From NCBI RefSeq assembly GCF_014650055.1, contig NZ_BMUF01000015.1, positions 124,001 through 188,000 of the forward strand: a DNA stretch of 64,000 bases, in the 5' to 3' direction. This document shows positions 1-6,856 of this stretch, piece by piece. The notes under the pieces are model-generated. The model saw only the letters and a program-made list of their open reading frames with translations. It ran no database searches and was not told the DNA's origin. The DNA is from Streptomyces malachitofuscus. Its GTDB lineage: Bacteria > Actinomycetota > Actinomycetes > Streptomycetales > Streptomycetaceae. A program made the translations under genes and the position numbers. Every line of letters begins with the position of its first letter. The stretch's first letter is position 1.

Positions 1-380
1 ACCCGGTAGAAGAACTTCATCGACTCCAGGTACGCGATCAGCGTCTCCTGGGTGCCGGGCTCGACGTGCGCCCAGACCGTCTCGCCGTCGTCGACCAGGT
101 AGAGGGCGTGCTCGATGTGGCCGTTGGCGGAGAGGATCAGGGCCTCGGTGGCCTGGTGCGGCGGCAGGTCGCTGACGTGCTGGGTGAGCAGCAGGTGCAG
201 CCAGGACAGCCGTTCCGGTCCGGTGACGGTGACGACCCCGCGGTGGGACAGATCGACGAAACCGGTGCCGTCGGCGAGGGCGCGCTGCTCGCGGAACAGG
301 TCGCCGTAGTGGGCGGCCACGCCTTCGTCCACGCCCTCGGCGGGGACGGCGCCGGGCAGGGTCAGCAGGGGGCTCTTCAT
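1..380 (-). CDS. YgfZ/GcvT-type folate-binding protein, partial
   Basis: The N-terminal part (about 126 residues) of a protein whose 3' end lies outside the window. It reads MKSPLLTLPGAVPAEGV, then GTGFVDLSHRGVVTVTGPER and an SWLHLLLTQHVSDLP stretch, typical of the tetrahydrofolate-binding fold shared by GcvT and YgfZ. YgfZ proteins help maintain and repair iron-sulfur clusters. The ATG at 378-380 is chosen because the conserved domain begins within about 30 residues. It lies only 9 bp downstream of nur in the same direction and may be cotranscribed with it. GcvT proper is less likely because of the nur neighbourhood, but the missing C-terminus (with the KGCY motif of YgfZ) would settle this. 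Confidence 0.85.
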   Translation of the reverse strand, partial: MKSPLLTLPGAVPAEGVDEGVAAHYGDLFREQRALADGTGFVDLSHRGVVTVTGPERLSWLHLLLTQHVSDLPPHQATEALILSANGHIEHALYLVDDGETVWAHVEPGTQETLIAYLESMKFFYR

Positions 381-389
381 ACGCCAAGC

Positions 390-827
390 CTACGACTCGG
401 CGGCTGAGGCCTTCCGGGCACAGTCCTCGCACCGGCCGAAGATCGCGAAGTGCTTCATGTCGGTGTCGAAGCCGAAGGTGTCCCGCAGCTTGGCCGTGAA
501 CTCGGCGGCCACCTCGACGTCCGCCTCGATGACATTGGTGCAGTCACGGCAGACCAGATGGAGATGGTGGTGCCGGTCCGCGAGGTGGTAGGTCGGGGCG
601 CCGTGCCCGAGGTGGGCGTGGCTGACCAGGCCCAGCTCCTCCAAGAGCTCCAGCGTGCGGTACACGGTGGAGATGTTGACCCCCGACGCGGTCTTCCGCA
701 CTTCCACGAGGATGTCGTCGGGGGTCGCGTGCTCCAGGGTGTCGACGGCTTCGAGCACGAGTTGGCGCTGCGGCGTCAGCCGGTAGCCGCGCTGCCTGAG
801 GTCGCTCTTCCAGTCGGTGCTCACCAC
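390..827 (-). CDS. nur: Nickel-responsive Fur-family regulator Nur
   Basis: A 145-residue Fur-family repressor. The winged-helix DNA-binding half spans about residues 10-80 (RLTPQRQLVLEAV, then VNISTVYRTLELLEELGLV). A metal-binding and dimerisation half follows, with a His cluster HHHLH at 86-90, CRDC at 93-96, His126 and CEDC at 133-136. From memory the sequence is nearly that of S. coelicolor Nur (SCO4180), which in the presence of nickel represses nickel uptake genes and the iron superoxide dismutase gene sodF. The start is GTG at 825-827, giving VVSTDWKSDL. The gene sits just upstream of the ygfZ-like gene and is followed upstream by the nitrobindin-like gene on the same strand. Fur or Zur paralogues are alternatives, but the overall match and neighbours favour Nur. 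Confidence 0.93.
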   Translation of the reverse strand: MVSTDWKSDLRQRGYRLTPQRQLVLEAVDTLEHATPDDILVEVRKTASGVNISTVYRTLELLEELGLVSHAHLGHGAPTYHLADRHHHLHLVCRDCTNVIEADVEVAAEFTAKLRDTFGFDTDMKHFAIFGRCEDCARKASAAES

Positions 828-866
828 ACCACGAGTCTACGGGGGTGGCGCGGCCGGGGCCCGGAC

Positions 867-1442
867 CTACTTGAAGAAGGCGATCCCGTCGTCCGGCATG
901 TCGTCGGGCAGGGCCTTGGCCCAGCGCTCGACCTCCTCCGGGGTGACGACCTTCTTCAGGTGCGCCGACATGTAGGGGCGGAGCTCGACCTCGGGGGTCT
1001 GCTTCTCGCCGACCCACATCAGATCGCTCTTGACGTAGCCGTAGAGCCGCTTGCCGCCGCTGTAGGGCCGCGAGGCGGCGGTGCGGGCCACCGCGTCCGT
1101 GACCAGGTCGATCTGCGGCTTGCCCTCGGCCAGCTCGCCGTACCAGATCTCGATGACACCGTCGTCGCGGGTCATCGTCGCCTCGACCTTGCGGCCGGCG
1201 TCGATCCGCCAGAAGCCGTGCTCGGACTCCAGCGGCCGGACCTTGTTGCCGTCGCCGTCCAGCACCCATGTGCGGGAGCTGTACTCGAGGAAGTCCCGGC
1301 CGTCATGGGTGAAGGTGACCTCCTGGCCGAAGTTGCACTTCTCCGCGCCGGGGAAGTCGTGCACGCCGGCACCCGCCCAGTTCCCGAGCAGGAAGGCGAG
1401 CGGGACGAGGTCCTTGTGCAGGTCGGACGGGATCTCGATCAT
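867..1442 (-). CDS. Nitrobindin-like (FABP/THAP4-type) heme-binding domain protein
   Basis: A 191-residue protein with the signature GNWAGAG at residues 20-26, the hallmark GxWxGxG of nitrobindin-like ten-stranded beta-barrels (DUF1794). The following beta-rich pattern, with FWRID and IEIWYGELAEG, fits a lipocalin-like barrel. Family members bind ferric heme b and react with nitric oxide or peroxynitrite; whether this one binds heme depends on a distal/proximal His that cannot be assigned safely here. The C-terminal extension (about 160-191, HLKKVVTPEEVERWAK) follows the barrel. No signal peptide is seen, so it is cytosolic. It lies between nur and a 32-residue membrane microprotein on the same strand. 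Confidence 0.88.
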   Translation of the reverse strand: MIEIPSDLHKDLVPLAFLLGNWAGAGVHDFPGAEKCNFGQEVTFTHDGRDFLEYSSRTWVLDGDGNKVRPLESEHGFWRIDAGRKVEATMTRDDGVIEIWYGELAEGKPQIDLVTDAVARTAASRPYSGGKRLYGYVKSDLMWVGEKQTPEVELRPYMSAHLKKVVTPEEVERWAKALPDDMPDDGIAFFK

Positions 1443-1467
1443 GAGCGGAACTTCCTGGCGTCGGTGA

Positions 1468-1566
1468 TCAGCGCTGGCCCTGGTACAGCTTCTTCACGGT
1501 CAGCCCGGCGAAGGCGAGAACGCCGACGGCGACGAGGACCAGCAGGGCTTCGAAGAAGATAACCAC
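1468..1566 (-). CDS. 32-residue single-pass membrane microprotein
   Basis: A tiny gene reading (GTG start) VVIFFEALLVLVAVGVLAFAG and then LTVKKLYQGQR. One hydrophobic helix fills residues 1-22 and is followed by a short basic tail, giving a likely N-out, tail-in membrane peptide. A good ribosome binding site, AAGGAG, stands 6 bases before the GTG at 1564-1566. The stop is 25 bases upstream of the nitrobindin-like gene, so both may form one transcript with nur. Function is unknown. The RBS, hydrophobic pattern and positive-inside tail argue for a real gene rather than chance. Confidence 0.7.
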   Translation of the reverse strand: MVIFFEALLVLVAVGVLAFAGLTVKKLYQGQR

Positions 1567-1717
1567 GAGGTGCTCCTTGAGCGGGGAGTGCGAGGGTGTG
1601 CACGGGACCGGCCCCCAGCTTACGCGGCCGGGCCCGGCCCCTGTCGTGCGAGGTGCCGCCCGCGCCGCGCCCGCCGGCCCCGGACGGAGTTGCGGCGTTC
1701 ATGACTACGATTCGGTC

Positions 1718-2080
1718 ATGGCGAAGAAGCTCGTGATCAAAGTGACCGCAGGGACCGACGCCCGCGAACGGTGCTCGCAGGCGTTCACCGTGGCGGCGGT
1801 GGCCGCGGCCAGCGGGGTCGAGGTCTCCCTGTGGCTCACCGGGGAGTCCGCGTGGTTCGCCCTGCCGGGCCGTGCCGCGGAGTTCGAGCTGCCGCACGCC
1901 GCGCCGCTGCCCGACCTGCTGGACTCCGTCCTGGCGACCGGCCGGGTCACCCTGTGCACCCAGTGCGCGGCCCGCCGCGACATCACGGAGAAGGACGTCA
2001 TCGAGGGCGTACGCATCGCCGGCGCACAGGTGTTCGTCCAGGAGTCCCTGGCGGACGACACCCAGGCCCTCGTCTACTGA
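1718..2080 (+). CDS. DsrE-family sulfur-carrier-like protein
   Basis: A 120-residue protein beginning MAKKLVIKVTAGTDARERCS. The open frame extends upstream to 1577, but the coding pattern and conserved fold start at ATG 1718-1720. The N-terminal beta strand, the helix FTVAAVAAASGVEVSLWLTGE, and the late CTQCAARRDI segment fit the DsrE/DsrF-like fold, in which a conserved Cys can carry persulfide sulfur. Two cysteines in CTQC are candidate redox or sulfur-carrying residues. No Shine-Dalgarno is visible before this ATG, so translation may be leaderless. It is a single-gene plus-strand unit between minus-strand genes, in a sulfur-related neighbourhood (the sulfurtransferase at 2746). Confidence 0.85.
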   Translation: MAKKLVIKVTAGTDARERCSQAFTVAAVAAASGVEVSLWLTGESAWFALPGRAAEFELPHAAPLPDLLDSVLATGRVTLCTQCAARRDITEKDVIEGVRIAGAQVFVQESLADDTQALVY

Positions 2081-2084
2081 GCGG

Positions 2085-2342
2085 CTAAGGCCGCTTCTTG
2101 CCGTCGAGTTCGTCCCACCACTCGTCGGACTTCGGGTCGCCGGACGGGTCGTCCCACCAGCGGTCGTCCGGTCCCCGCCGGTTGGCGACGACCGCGGCGA
2201 GCGGCGGGATGACCATGGCCACCAGGCACATCGCCACGGCCGCCGGCACCGACCAGAGCCGCACCACACCCCACGCCAGGACGAACAGCCCGATGCAGGT
2301 GCCCATCATGACGAAGTAGACATGCCGCCTGCGCGCGTACAT
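2085..2342 (-). CDS. DUF3099-type small membrane protein
   Basis: An 85-residue protein starting MYARRRHVYFVMMGTCIGL. Two hydrophobic helices at about residues 8-28 and 32-54 are followed by an acidic, Trp-rich tail (WWDDPSGDPKSDEWWDEL). This layout matches DUF3099 proteins common in Streptomyces; their role is not known. A longer reading frame begins at 2393, but the ATG at 2340-2342 puts the basic MYARRR directly before the first helix and is preferred. It converges on the DsrE gene with 4 bases between the stops. Confidence 0.78.
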   Translation of the reverse strand: MYARRRHVYFVMMGTCIGLFVLAWGVVRLWSVPAAVAMCLVAMVIPPLAAVVANRRGPDDRWWDDPSGDPKSDEWWDELDGKKRP

Positions 2343-2426
2343 GCGTCCAGCGTAGGTCCGGACATGCCGAAGGGCCGCATCCCGGGCGTCCAACCCGTGG
2401 GATGCGGCCCTGCAGCCGTTCTCGCG

Positions 2427-2714
2427 TCAGACCGTGATCGCGACCTCGGCCAGACCGCCCTGCTGGGCGACGACCGTGCGGTCGGCGGTGCCGCCGGGCA
2501 CCAGGGCGCGGACGGTCCAGGTGCCCTCCGCCGCGTAGAAGCGGAACTGTCCGGTGGCGGAGGTCGGAACCTCCGCGGTGAACTCACCGGTCGAGTCCAG
2601 CAGACGGACGTAGCCCGTCACCGGCTCGCCGTCGCGGGTCACCTGGCCCTGGATGGTGGTCTCACCGGGCTTGATCGTCGAGGCGTCCGGGCCGCCGGCC
2701 TTCGCACCGCACAT
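2427..2714 (-). CDS. DUF1416 protein of the sulfurtransferase operon
   Basis: A 95-residue, mostly beta-strand protein beginning MCGAKAGGPDASTIKPGETT, with YVRLLDSTGEFTAEVPTSATG and FYAAEGTWTVRALVPGG. It resembles a carboxypeptidase-regulatory-like beta sandwich and belongs to DUF1416, which from memory is almost always found next to a thiosulfate sulfurtransferase in actinobacteria. Here it follows the sulfurtransferase on the same strand by 31 bases, after a GGAG-containing spacer, so the two are cotranscribed. The N-terminal Cys2 is conserved in the family as recalled, and could be a sulfur acceptor; this is inference. Confidence 0.88.
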   Translation of the reverse strand: MCGAKAGGPDASTIKPGETTIQGQVTRDGEPVTGYVRLLDSTGEFTAEVPTSATGQFRFYAAEGTWTVRALVPGGTADRTVVAQQGGLAEVAITV

Positions 2715-2745
2715 GTCTTACTCCTGAAAGGTCGGTCGGGAGGGA

Positions 2746-3591
2746 TTACTTGCCGGCGCCGAGCTCGATCGGCACGCCGACGAGGGAGCCGTACTCGGTC
2801 CAGGAGCCGTCGTAGTTCTTGACGTTCTCCACGCCGAGCAGCTCGTGCAGCACGAACCAGGTCAGCGCGGAACGCTCACCGATGCGGCAGTAGGCGATGG
2901 TGTCCTTGGCCAGGTCCACGTTCTCGGCGGCGTAGAGCTCCTTGAGCTCCTCGTCCGACTTGAAGGTGCCGTCGTCGTTGGCGTTCTTCGACCACGGGAT
3001 GTTGGCGGCCGTCGGGACGTGACCCGGACGCTGCGACTGCTCCTGCGGCAGGTGGGCCGGGGCGAGCAGCTTGCCGGAGAACTCGTCGGGCGAGCGCACG
3101 TCGACGAGGTTCTGGGCGCCGATGGCGGCCACGACGTCGTCGCGGAAGGCACGGATGGAGGTGTCCTGCGCCTTGGCCTTGTAGTCGGTCTTCGGACGCT
3201 CCGGCACCTCGTCGCCCGGGACCAGCTCGCGGGCGTCGAGCTCCCACTTCTTGCGGCCGCCGTCGAGGAGCTTGACGTTCTCGTGGCCGTACAGCTTGAA
3301 GTACCAGTAGGCGTACGACGCGAACCAGTTGTTGTTGCCGCCGTAGAGGACGACCGTCTGGTCGTTGGCGATGCCCTTTTCCGACAGCAGCTTCTCGAAG
3401 CCCGCCTGGTCGACGAAGTCACGGCGGACCGGGTCCTGCAGGTCCTGGGTCCAGTCGATCCGGATGGCGTTCTTGATGTGGTTCTTCTCGTAGGCGGTGG
3501 TGTCCTCGTCCACCTCGACGATGGCGATGGTCGGGTCGTCCAGGTGCTCCTGGAGCCAATCGGCGTCGACCAGGACGTCGCTGCGGCTCAT
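2746..3591 (-). CDS. Thiosulfate sulfurtransferase (rhodanese)
   Basis: A 281-residue tandem rhodanese. The N-terminal inactive domain spans about residues 5-130. The C-terminal catalytic domain spans about 150-275 and carries the active-site loop YCRIGERS, with Cys235 as the persulfide-forming residue. The CRxGxR loop indicates thiosulfate rather than 3-mercaptopyruvate (CGxGxT) as donor. It transfers sulfane sulfur to cyanide or thiol acceptors in the cytosol; actinobacterial members are called CysA2/SseA-like. The start ATG 3589-3591 (MSRSDVLVDADW) has GGAGG about 6 bases upstream. The operon is leader peptide, sulfurtransferase, DUF1416, which implies control by cysteine supply. Confidence 0.93.
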   Translation of the reverse strand: MSRSDVLVDADWLQEHLDDPTIAIVEVDEDTTAYEKNHIKNAIRIDWTQDLQDPVRRDFVDQAGFEKLLSEKGIANDQTVVLYGGNNNWFASYAYWYFKLYGHENVKLLDGGRKKWELDARELVPGDEVPERPKTDYKAKAQDTSIRAFRDDVVAAIGAQNLVDVRSPDEFSGKLLAPAHLPQEQSQRPGHVPTAANIPWSKNANDDGTFKSDEELKELYAAENVDLAKDTIAYCRIGERSALTWFVLHELLGVENVKNYDGSWTEYGSLVGVPIELGAGK

Positions 3592-3664
3592 GCTGTTTCT
3601 CCTCCGGGGCAGTTGCGGCGGGGCGTGCGAGTGAGAGCGGTGCGCGCCCAGGGGGCAGGCGCAC

Positions 3665-3681
3665 GGGCGCCCTTACGGGCG
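3665..3681 (-). promoter_or_regulatory. Overlapping hairpins between the Cys leader and the sulfurtransferase gene
   Basis: The transcribed (minus) strand holds CGCCC-GTAA-GGGCG (3668-3681), a 5-bp stem with a four-base loop. The overlapping palindrome GGGCGCCC (3665-3672) cannot form at the same time. Mutually exclusive short stems 30-45 bases after a Cys-ending leader peptide are what an attenuator or ribosome-stalling switch would need. The stems are short and the surrounding DNA is GC-rich, so the call is tentative. Confidence 0.4.
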
Positions 3682-3711
3682 AGCGAGGGGTGCGGACGGC
3701 GACGCGTCCGC

Positions 3712-3822
3712 TCAGAAGGTGCGACAGAGCATGGCGGCGACACGGCACAGGTCCACTGCCCGCCGCTTCGTGAGATCCGCCTGTCCCCGCGGCATGGGGA
3801 CGACGCTCGTCTGGCACTGCAT
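3712..3822 (-). CDS. Cysteine-containing leader peptide upstream of the sulfurtransferase operon
   Basis: A 36-residue frame, MQCQTSVVPMPRGQADL then TKRRAVDLCRVAAMLCRTF and stop. The C-terminal block (R-x-VDLCRVAAMLCR) matches the pattern of the short leader peptides that precede sulfur and cysteine genes in actinobacteria. In these, Cys codons near the stop make ribosome progress sensitive to Cys-tRNA. Start ATG 3820-3822 is 8 bases past a good -10 box, so the transcript is probably leaderless. An internal ATG at 3793-3795 (MPRGQADL) is a possible alternative start. The gene ends 120 bases before the sulfurtransferase start. Identification rests on the Cys motif and position. Confidence 0.78.
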   Translation of the reverse strand: MQCQTSVVPMPRGQADLTKRRAVDLCRVAAMLCRTF

Positions 3823-3829
3823 GGGGTCG

Positions 3830-3859
3830 ATCGTAGGGAGGTCAGGGCGGGCATGTCAC
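3830..3859 (-). promoter_or_regulatory. Promoter of the leader peptide/sulfurtransferase operon
   Basis: On the minus strand GTGACA (3854-3859) and TACGAT (3830-3835) are separated by 18 bases, close to the actinobacterial TTGACA/TANNAT consensus for the principal sigma factor. The expected start point coincides with the leader ATG at 3822, implying a leaderless message. Confidence 0.6.
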
Positions 3860-4018
3860 CGATGTGTCGCATGTTGAGACGAGATCGTCCGCGATGCGGT
3901 ACGCCATTCCCGGAAAGTCACTGTCCGCGAGCCCCGGTCCCCCCGCGCACCCACCCGGCATCTGCCCTACGGACACCGCCGTCTCGCCTGACGGACACCG
4001 CCCCCGTCAAACCCTTCC

Positions 4019-4759
4019 CTACCCGACCAGACGGACGTCGGAACCCTTCACCGTGATGTCCACGCCGTTCTCGGCCGCCTCGACCTTGTCCAGGCGGATC
4101 CCGCCGGGCAGTCCGTCGATCTTCTGTTGGAAGTCGGTGATCCGGCGCACCCGCGACTCGGCGAGCTGGACCCCTCCGAACTCGGGCAGCGCGTCGGCCT
4201 TCACCCGCACGGTGTCACCGTCGACGACCGTCACCGAGCTGAGCACGGAGACCGGTTCGGGCAGCTTGTTGCCGAGCACGGTGGCCTCCACCGCGACCTT
4301 GATCTTCCCGTTGCCGCCGTCGGACAGCCCGATGACCTTCGCGGTGACTCCGGGGGCCACCTGGGTGGGCTCGGCCTTGGCGGTCTTCAGCAGCTCGTCG
4401 TACGCGACGGTCGCGGTGCCGGTGGCGCTGTCGGCGGTGGCGGAGCTGAAGTCGCTGGAGAAGTCGACGCCCTTCATGTCGGCGCGCAGATCGCCGATGC
4501 GGATCTTCTCGGCGCCGTCGCCGGTGCCGGCCTCGTAGCCCTCGATGCCGACCTGCACCTCGTCGAGGGTGCCACCGGCGACCTGGGTGAGGAAGGGGAA
4601 GCCCTTGATGGACACGTCGGGGGTGGACGCGAGGTTCTCGGTCGCCTTCAGCCGGTCCGCCGCCTCGCCCTCGGCGAAGTTGACCGCGATGCGGTCGACG
4701 ATCACGAAGATTCCGCCCAGTATCACGACGACGATGAGCAGTATTCGCAGTGCGCGCAT
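4019..4759 (-). CDS. DUF2993 (LmeA-like) membrane-anchored lipid-binding protein
   Basis: A 246-residue protein. Residues 1-25 (MRALRILLIVVVILGGIFVIV) form one N-terminal membrane anchor or signal. The rest is a beta-rich domain with the family pattern AVNFAEGEAADRLKATENL, SIKGFPFLTQVAGGTLDEVQVG and a late DITVKGSDVRL. DUF2993 includes mycobacterial LmeA, a periplasmic phospholipid-binding protein that supports mannan elongation; a related envelope-lipid role is inferred. Start ATG 4757-4759 puts the basic MRALR before the hydrophobic helix; the upstream open frame lacks a plausible signal. Monocistronic, with a long repeat-rich region upstream. Confidence 0.87.
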   Translation of the reverse strand: MRALRILLIVVVILGGIFVIVDRIAVNFAEGEAADRLKATENLASTPDVSIKGFPFLTQVAGGTLDEVQVGIEGYEAGTGDGAEKIRIGDLRADMKGVDFSSDFSSATADSATGTATVAYDELLKTAKAEPTQVAPGVTAKVIGLSDGGNGKIKVAVEATVLGNKLPEPVSVLSSVTVVDGDTVRVKADALPEFGGVQLAESRVRRITDFQQKIDGLPGGIRLDKVEAAENGVDITVKGSDVRLVG

Positions 4760-5002
4760 GCGGTGTTTCCCCCACCTGGCTGGTGTCGACGGCGTTCCCC
4801 GACGACCGGGCGGCCGTCCTGGCGCGAGGGTAACGCGGGCGGCTGTGGGAGCTGGGGTTTTGTGGATCACCTGTGACAGGCCCGGGCTTGCGGCGGGTGG
4901 GTCGCACACACGGCGTGGGTGCGGGCCGGGGGTGTCTGCGCGGCCCGGCGCTTTGCAGGCGCCCTGCGCCGGTGCGGGCCGGGGCCGGTTGCGCAGCCCC
5001 GC

Positions 5003-5038
5003 GCAAGCGGGGTGCCCGGCGCAAGCGGGGTGCCCGGC
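5003..5038. repeat. Two tandem copies of an 18-bp repeat
   Basis: GCAAGCGGGGTGCCCGGC occurs at 5003-5020 and again exactly at 5021-5038, followed by a decayed third copy. Confidence 0.85.
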
Positions 5039-5120
5039 GCGGGTGTGGGCCGGGGGGTCTCTGCGCAGCCCGGCGCTTACGGGATGCCGTCGCGCCCACC
5101 CGTGCCGCCCTGCGGCACGA

Positions 5121-5272
5121 CTGCCCGCGGATCGCGGCAGGGGCCACGGGAGCGGCGGAACGCCTGCCCGCGGATCGCGGCAGGGGCCACGGGAGCAGCG
5201 GCACGACTGCCCGCGGACCGCGGCAGGGGCCACGGGAGCGGCGGTGCGACTGCCCGCGGATCGCGGCAGGGG
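5121..5272. repeat. 43-bp tandem repeat, four copies, each with a hairpin
   Basis: CTGCCCGCGGATCGCGGCAG starts at 5121, 5164, 5207 (one base changed) and 5250, an exact 43-base period. The first three copies continue into GGGCCACGGGAGC-type sequence; the fourth diverges after about 23 bases. Each 20-base core folds as CTGC-(C)-CGCG-GAT-CGCG-GCAG, an 8-bp stem with one bulge. It could be a transcription terminator array, a protein-binding array or simple slippage. Confidence 0.85.
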
Positions 5273-5514
5273 CGGGCAGCAGCCGCGTACGACGCGCAGC
5301 GCGGATCGCGTGGGCGCGGGAATGTCGCCGACGGCGGGGAGGGGACGGGACGGGGTGTTCGCCCGCAGTGGCTGGCGCGTCCGCGCCCCGCACCCCCACC
5401 GAGATACTCAATCGCGCCAGTCCGAGGACGGACACCCCCGTCCCGGCCCCGCACCACCCACCCACCGTGGGCGCTACCCGAGCCCCCACCGCACCGACAG
5501 CTGCGCCGCAGGCG

Positions 5515-6546
5515 TCACGCGGCGACGCGCCCCAGCACGTAGACCGCAGGCCCCGCCGCCGCCAGCGGCAGGGCGACGCCCGCCGTGAAGTGCACGAAGC
5601 GGGACGGATAGTCGTAGCTCGCGACCCGGTGACCGATCAGCGCACAGACCGCCACCCCCGCACCCAGCCCCGCGCCCGAAGCCTCCATCCCTCCGACCGC
5701 GAACCCCGCCCCCGCCGCAGCCGCCAGCGCGACCACCACGGACGCCGCCGTCGGCAGCGGCAGCGCCCGCGCCACCATCGCCACCGCCACAGCAACCGCT
5801 CCCGCGGTCACCGCATCCGCGTCCGCCGCCAGATACCCGCCCGCCGCGATCGCCAGCGCCGCCGCCGCGACCGTCGCCATCAGGCCGTACATCCGCTCAT
5901 CGGGATCCGCGTGCGACCGCAGCTGCAGCACCAGCGACAGCAGCACCCACACCCCCAGCGTCCCCAGAATCGCCGCAGGCGACCGGTCGGACGCCAGCAG
6001 CGCCACGTCCGCGACCAGCGCGCCCAGGAACCCCAGCGCGATCCCCTGCCGAGCCGGCCACATGCCGTTCAACCGGAACCAGCCCGCCGCCGTGAGCCCC
6101 TGCAGCACCACCAACGGCACGAGCAGCGCATACGTACCCAGCGCCGCCCCACCCGCGAGCAGCGCCCCCAGCACCGCCGTGAGCACCGCGGGCTGCATCC
6201 CCGGTTCGATGATCGGCGAACGCCCCTCCGCACGCGCCCGCTGCGCGTCGGTGACCCGGGAGTTCCCGCCCAACGTGGCCGGCCCGTACTCGGGCGCGCC
6301 CGGCGCGGGCGCCTGCGGCGGAGGCAGATACGACGTCTCCTCCACCACGGCGGACGCAGCCACCGGCGGCTGCATCTGCGTCTCCCACGTCTGACCCTGC
6401 CACTGCTGCGTGTACTGCTGATCCGCGTACGGATCGTCGTATCCCTGCGGCTGCTGCCCGGGCCAAGCCTGCGGCTGCGGCTGCTGGTACGGCTGCTGGT
6501 ACGGCTCCTGGCCGCCCCCGTACGACCCGTACGGCTGGTTCGTCAT
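5515..6546 (-). CDS. Multi-pass membrane protein with a Pro/Gln/Tyr-rich N-terminus
   Basis: A 343-residue protein. Residues 1-115 are low complexity (repeated QPYQQPQPQ, PQGYDDPYADQQY) and presumably cytosolic. From about residue 118 there are eight or nine Ala/Val/Leu-rich transmembrane helices, ending AGPAVYVLGRVAA. Such P/Q/Y-rich tails are common on Streptomyces membrane proteins and often mediate protein contacts. Start ATG 6544-6546 is the only good one and follows the MoaD-like gene by 3 bases, so the two are cotranscribed. No specific family recognised; function unknown. Confidence 0.8.
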   Translation of the reverse strand: MTNQPYGSYGGGQEPYQQPYQQPQPQAWPGQQPQGYDDPYADQQYTQQWQGQTWETQMQPPVAASAVVEETSYLPPPQAPAPGAPEYGPATLGGNSRVTDAQRARAEGRSPIIEPGMQPAVLTAVLGALLAGGAALGTYALLVPLVVLQGLTAAGWFRLNGMWPARQGIALGFLGALVADVALLASDRSPAAILGTLGVWVLLSLVLQLRSHADPDERMYGLMATVAAAALAIAAGGYLAADADAVTAGAVAVAVAMVARALPLPTAASVVVALAAAAGAGFAVGGMEASGAGLGAGVAVCALIGHRVASYDYPSRFVHFTAGVALPLAAAGPAVYVLGRVAA

Positions 6547-6549
6547 CGC

Positions 6550-6819
6550 TCACCCTCCTGCGAACGGCGGAAGCACCTCGACCGTGCCGCCGTCGGCCAG
6601 CCGTACCGTCTCATGCGCGCGCTTGCCCACCGGATCACCGTCGACGAGGAACGAGCACCGCATCAGCACCCGCGTCAGCTCGCCGCCTCCGGAGTCCCCG
6701 GAGTGCCGCCCCCGCACGGCATCCAGCGCCTCGGCCAGCGTGTCCGCCTCGTACGCCTCCTCGGCCACCCCGGCCGCGGCCTTGGCGGCGGCCCAGTACC
6801 GCACCGTGACCTTTGCCAT
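6550..6819 (-). CDS. MoaD/ThiS-family ubiquitin-like sulfur carrier
   Basis: An 89-residue beta-grasp protein beginning MAKVTVRYWAAAKAAAGVAE and ending VEVLPPFAGG. The C-terminal double glycine is the residue pair that is adenylated and thiocarboxylated by a MoeB/ThiF-type E1 enzyme. The length and VLPPFAGG ending match MoaD, the small subunit of molybdopterin synthase, though a general sulfur-carrier role is possible since no moaE is nearby. Start ATG 6817-6819 is preceded by GAGGAA about 8 bases away. It lies between the alpha/beta hydrolase and the membrane protein on one strand. Confidence 0.88.
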   Translation of the reverse strand: MAKVTVRYWAAAKAAAGVAEEAYEADTLAEALDAVRGRHSGDSGGGELTRVLMRCSFLVDGDPVGKRAHETVRLADGGTVEVLPPFAGG

Positions 6820-6856
6820 CTGCTGGTTCCTCTCGGTGGACATGAACACCGTCAGG

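Larger units (their letters stand above)
4760..5514. other. 755-base intergenic region, non-coding, repeat-rich
   Basis: No frame here has convincing composition, start or family match; the long open frames are by-products of very high GC. It holds two sets of direct repeats (5003-5038 and 5121-5272) and many inverted GC blocks. The left edge should contain the promoter of the DUF2993 gene, and the right edge follows the stop of the membrane protein at 5515. Confidence 0.7.

Noticed and set aside
450..1562. Long plus-strand open frame of 370 codons opposite nur and the nitrobindin-like gene
   Set aside because: It lies antisense to two clearly conserved genes; its composition (Val/Gly/Asp-rich, LLEELQRAV-like runs) is typical of GC-driven antisense frames, and it has no start context.
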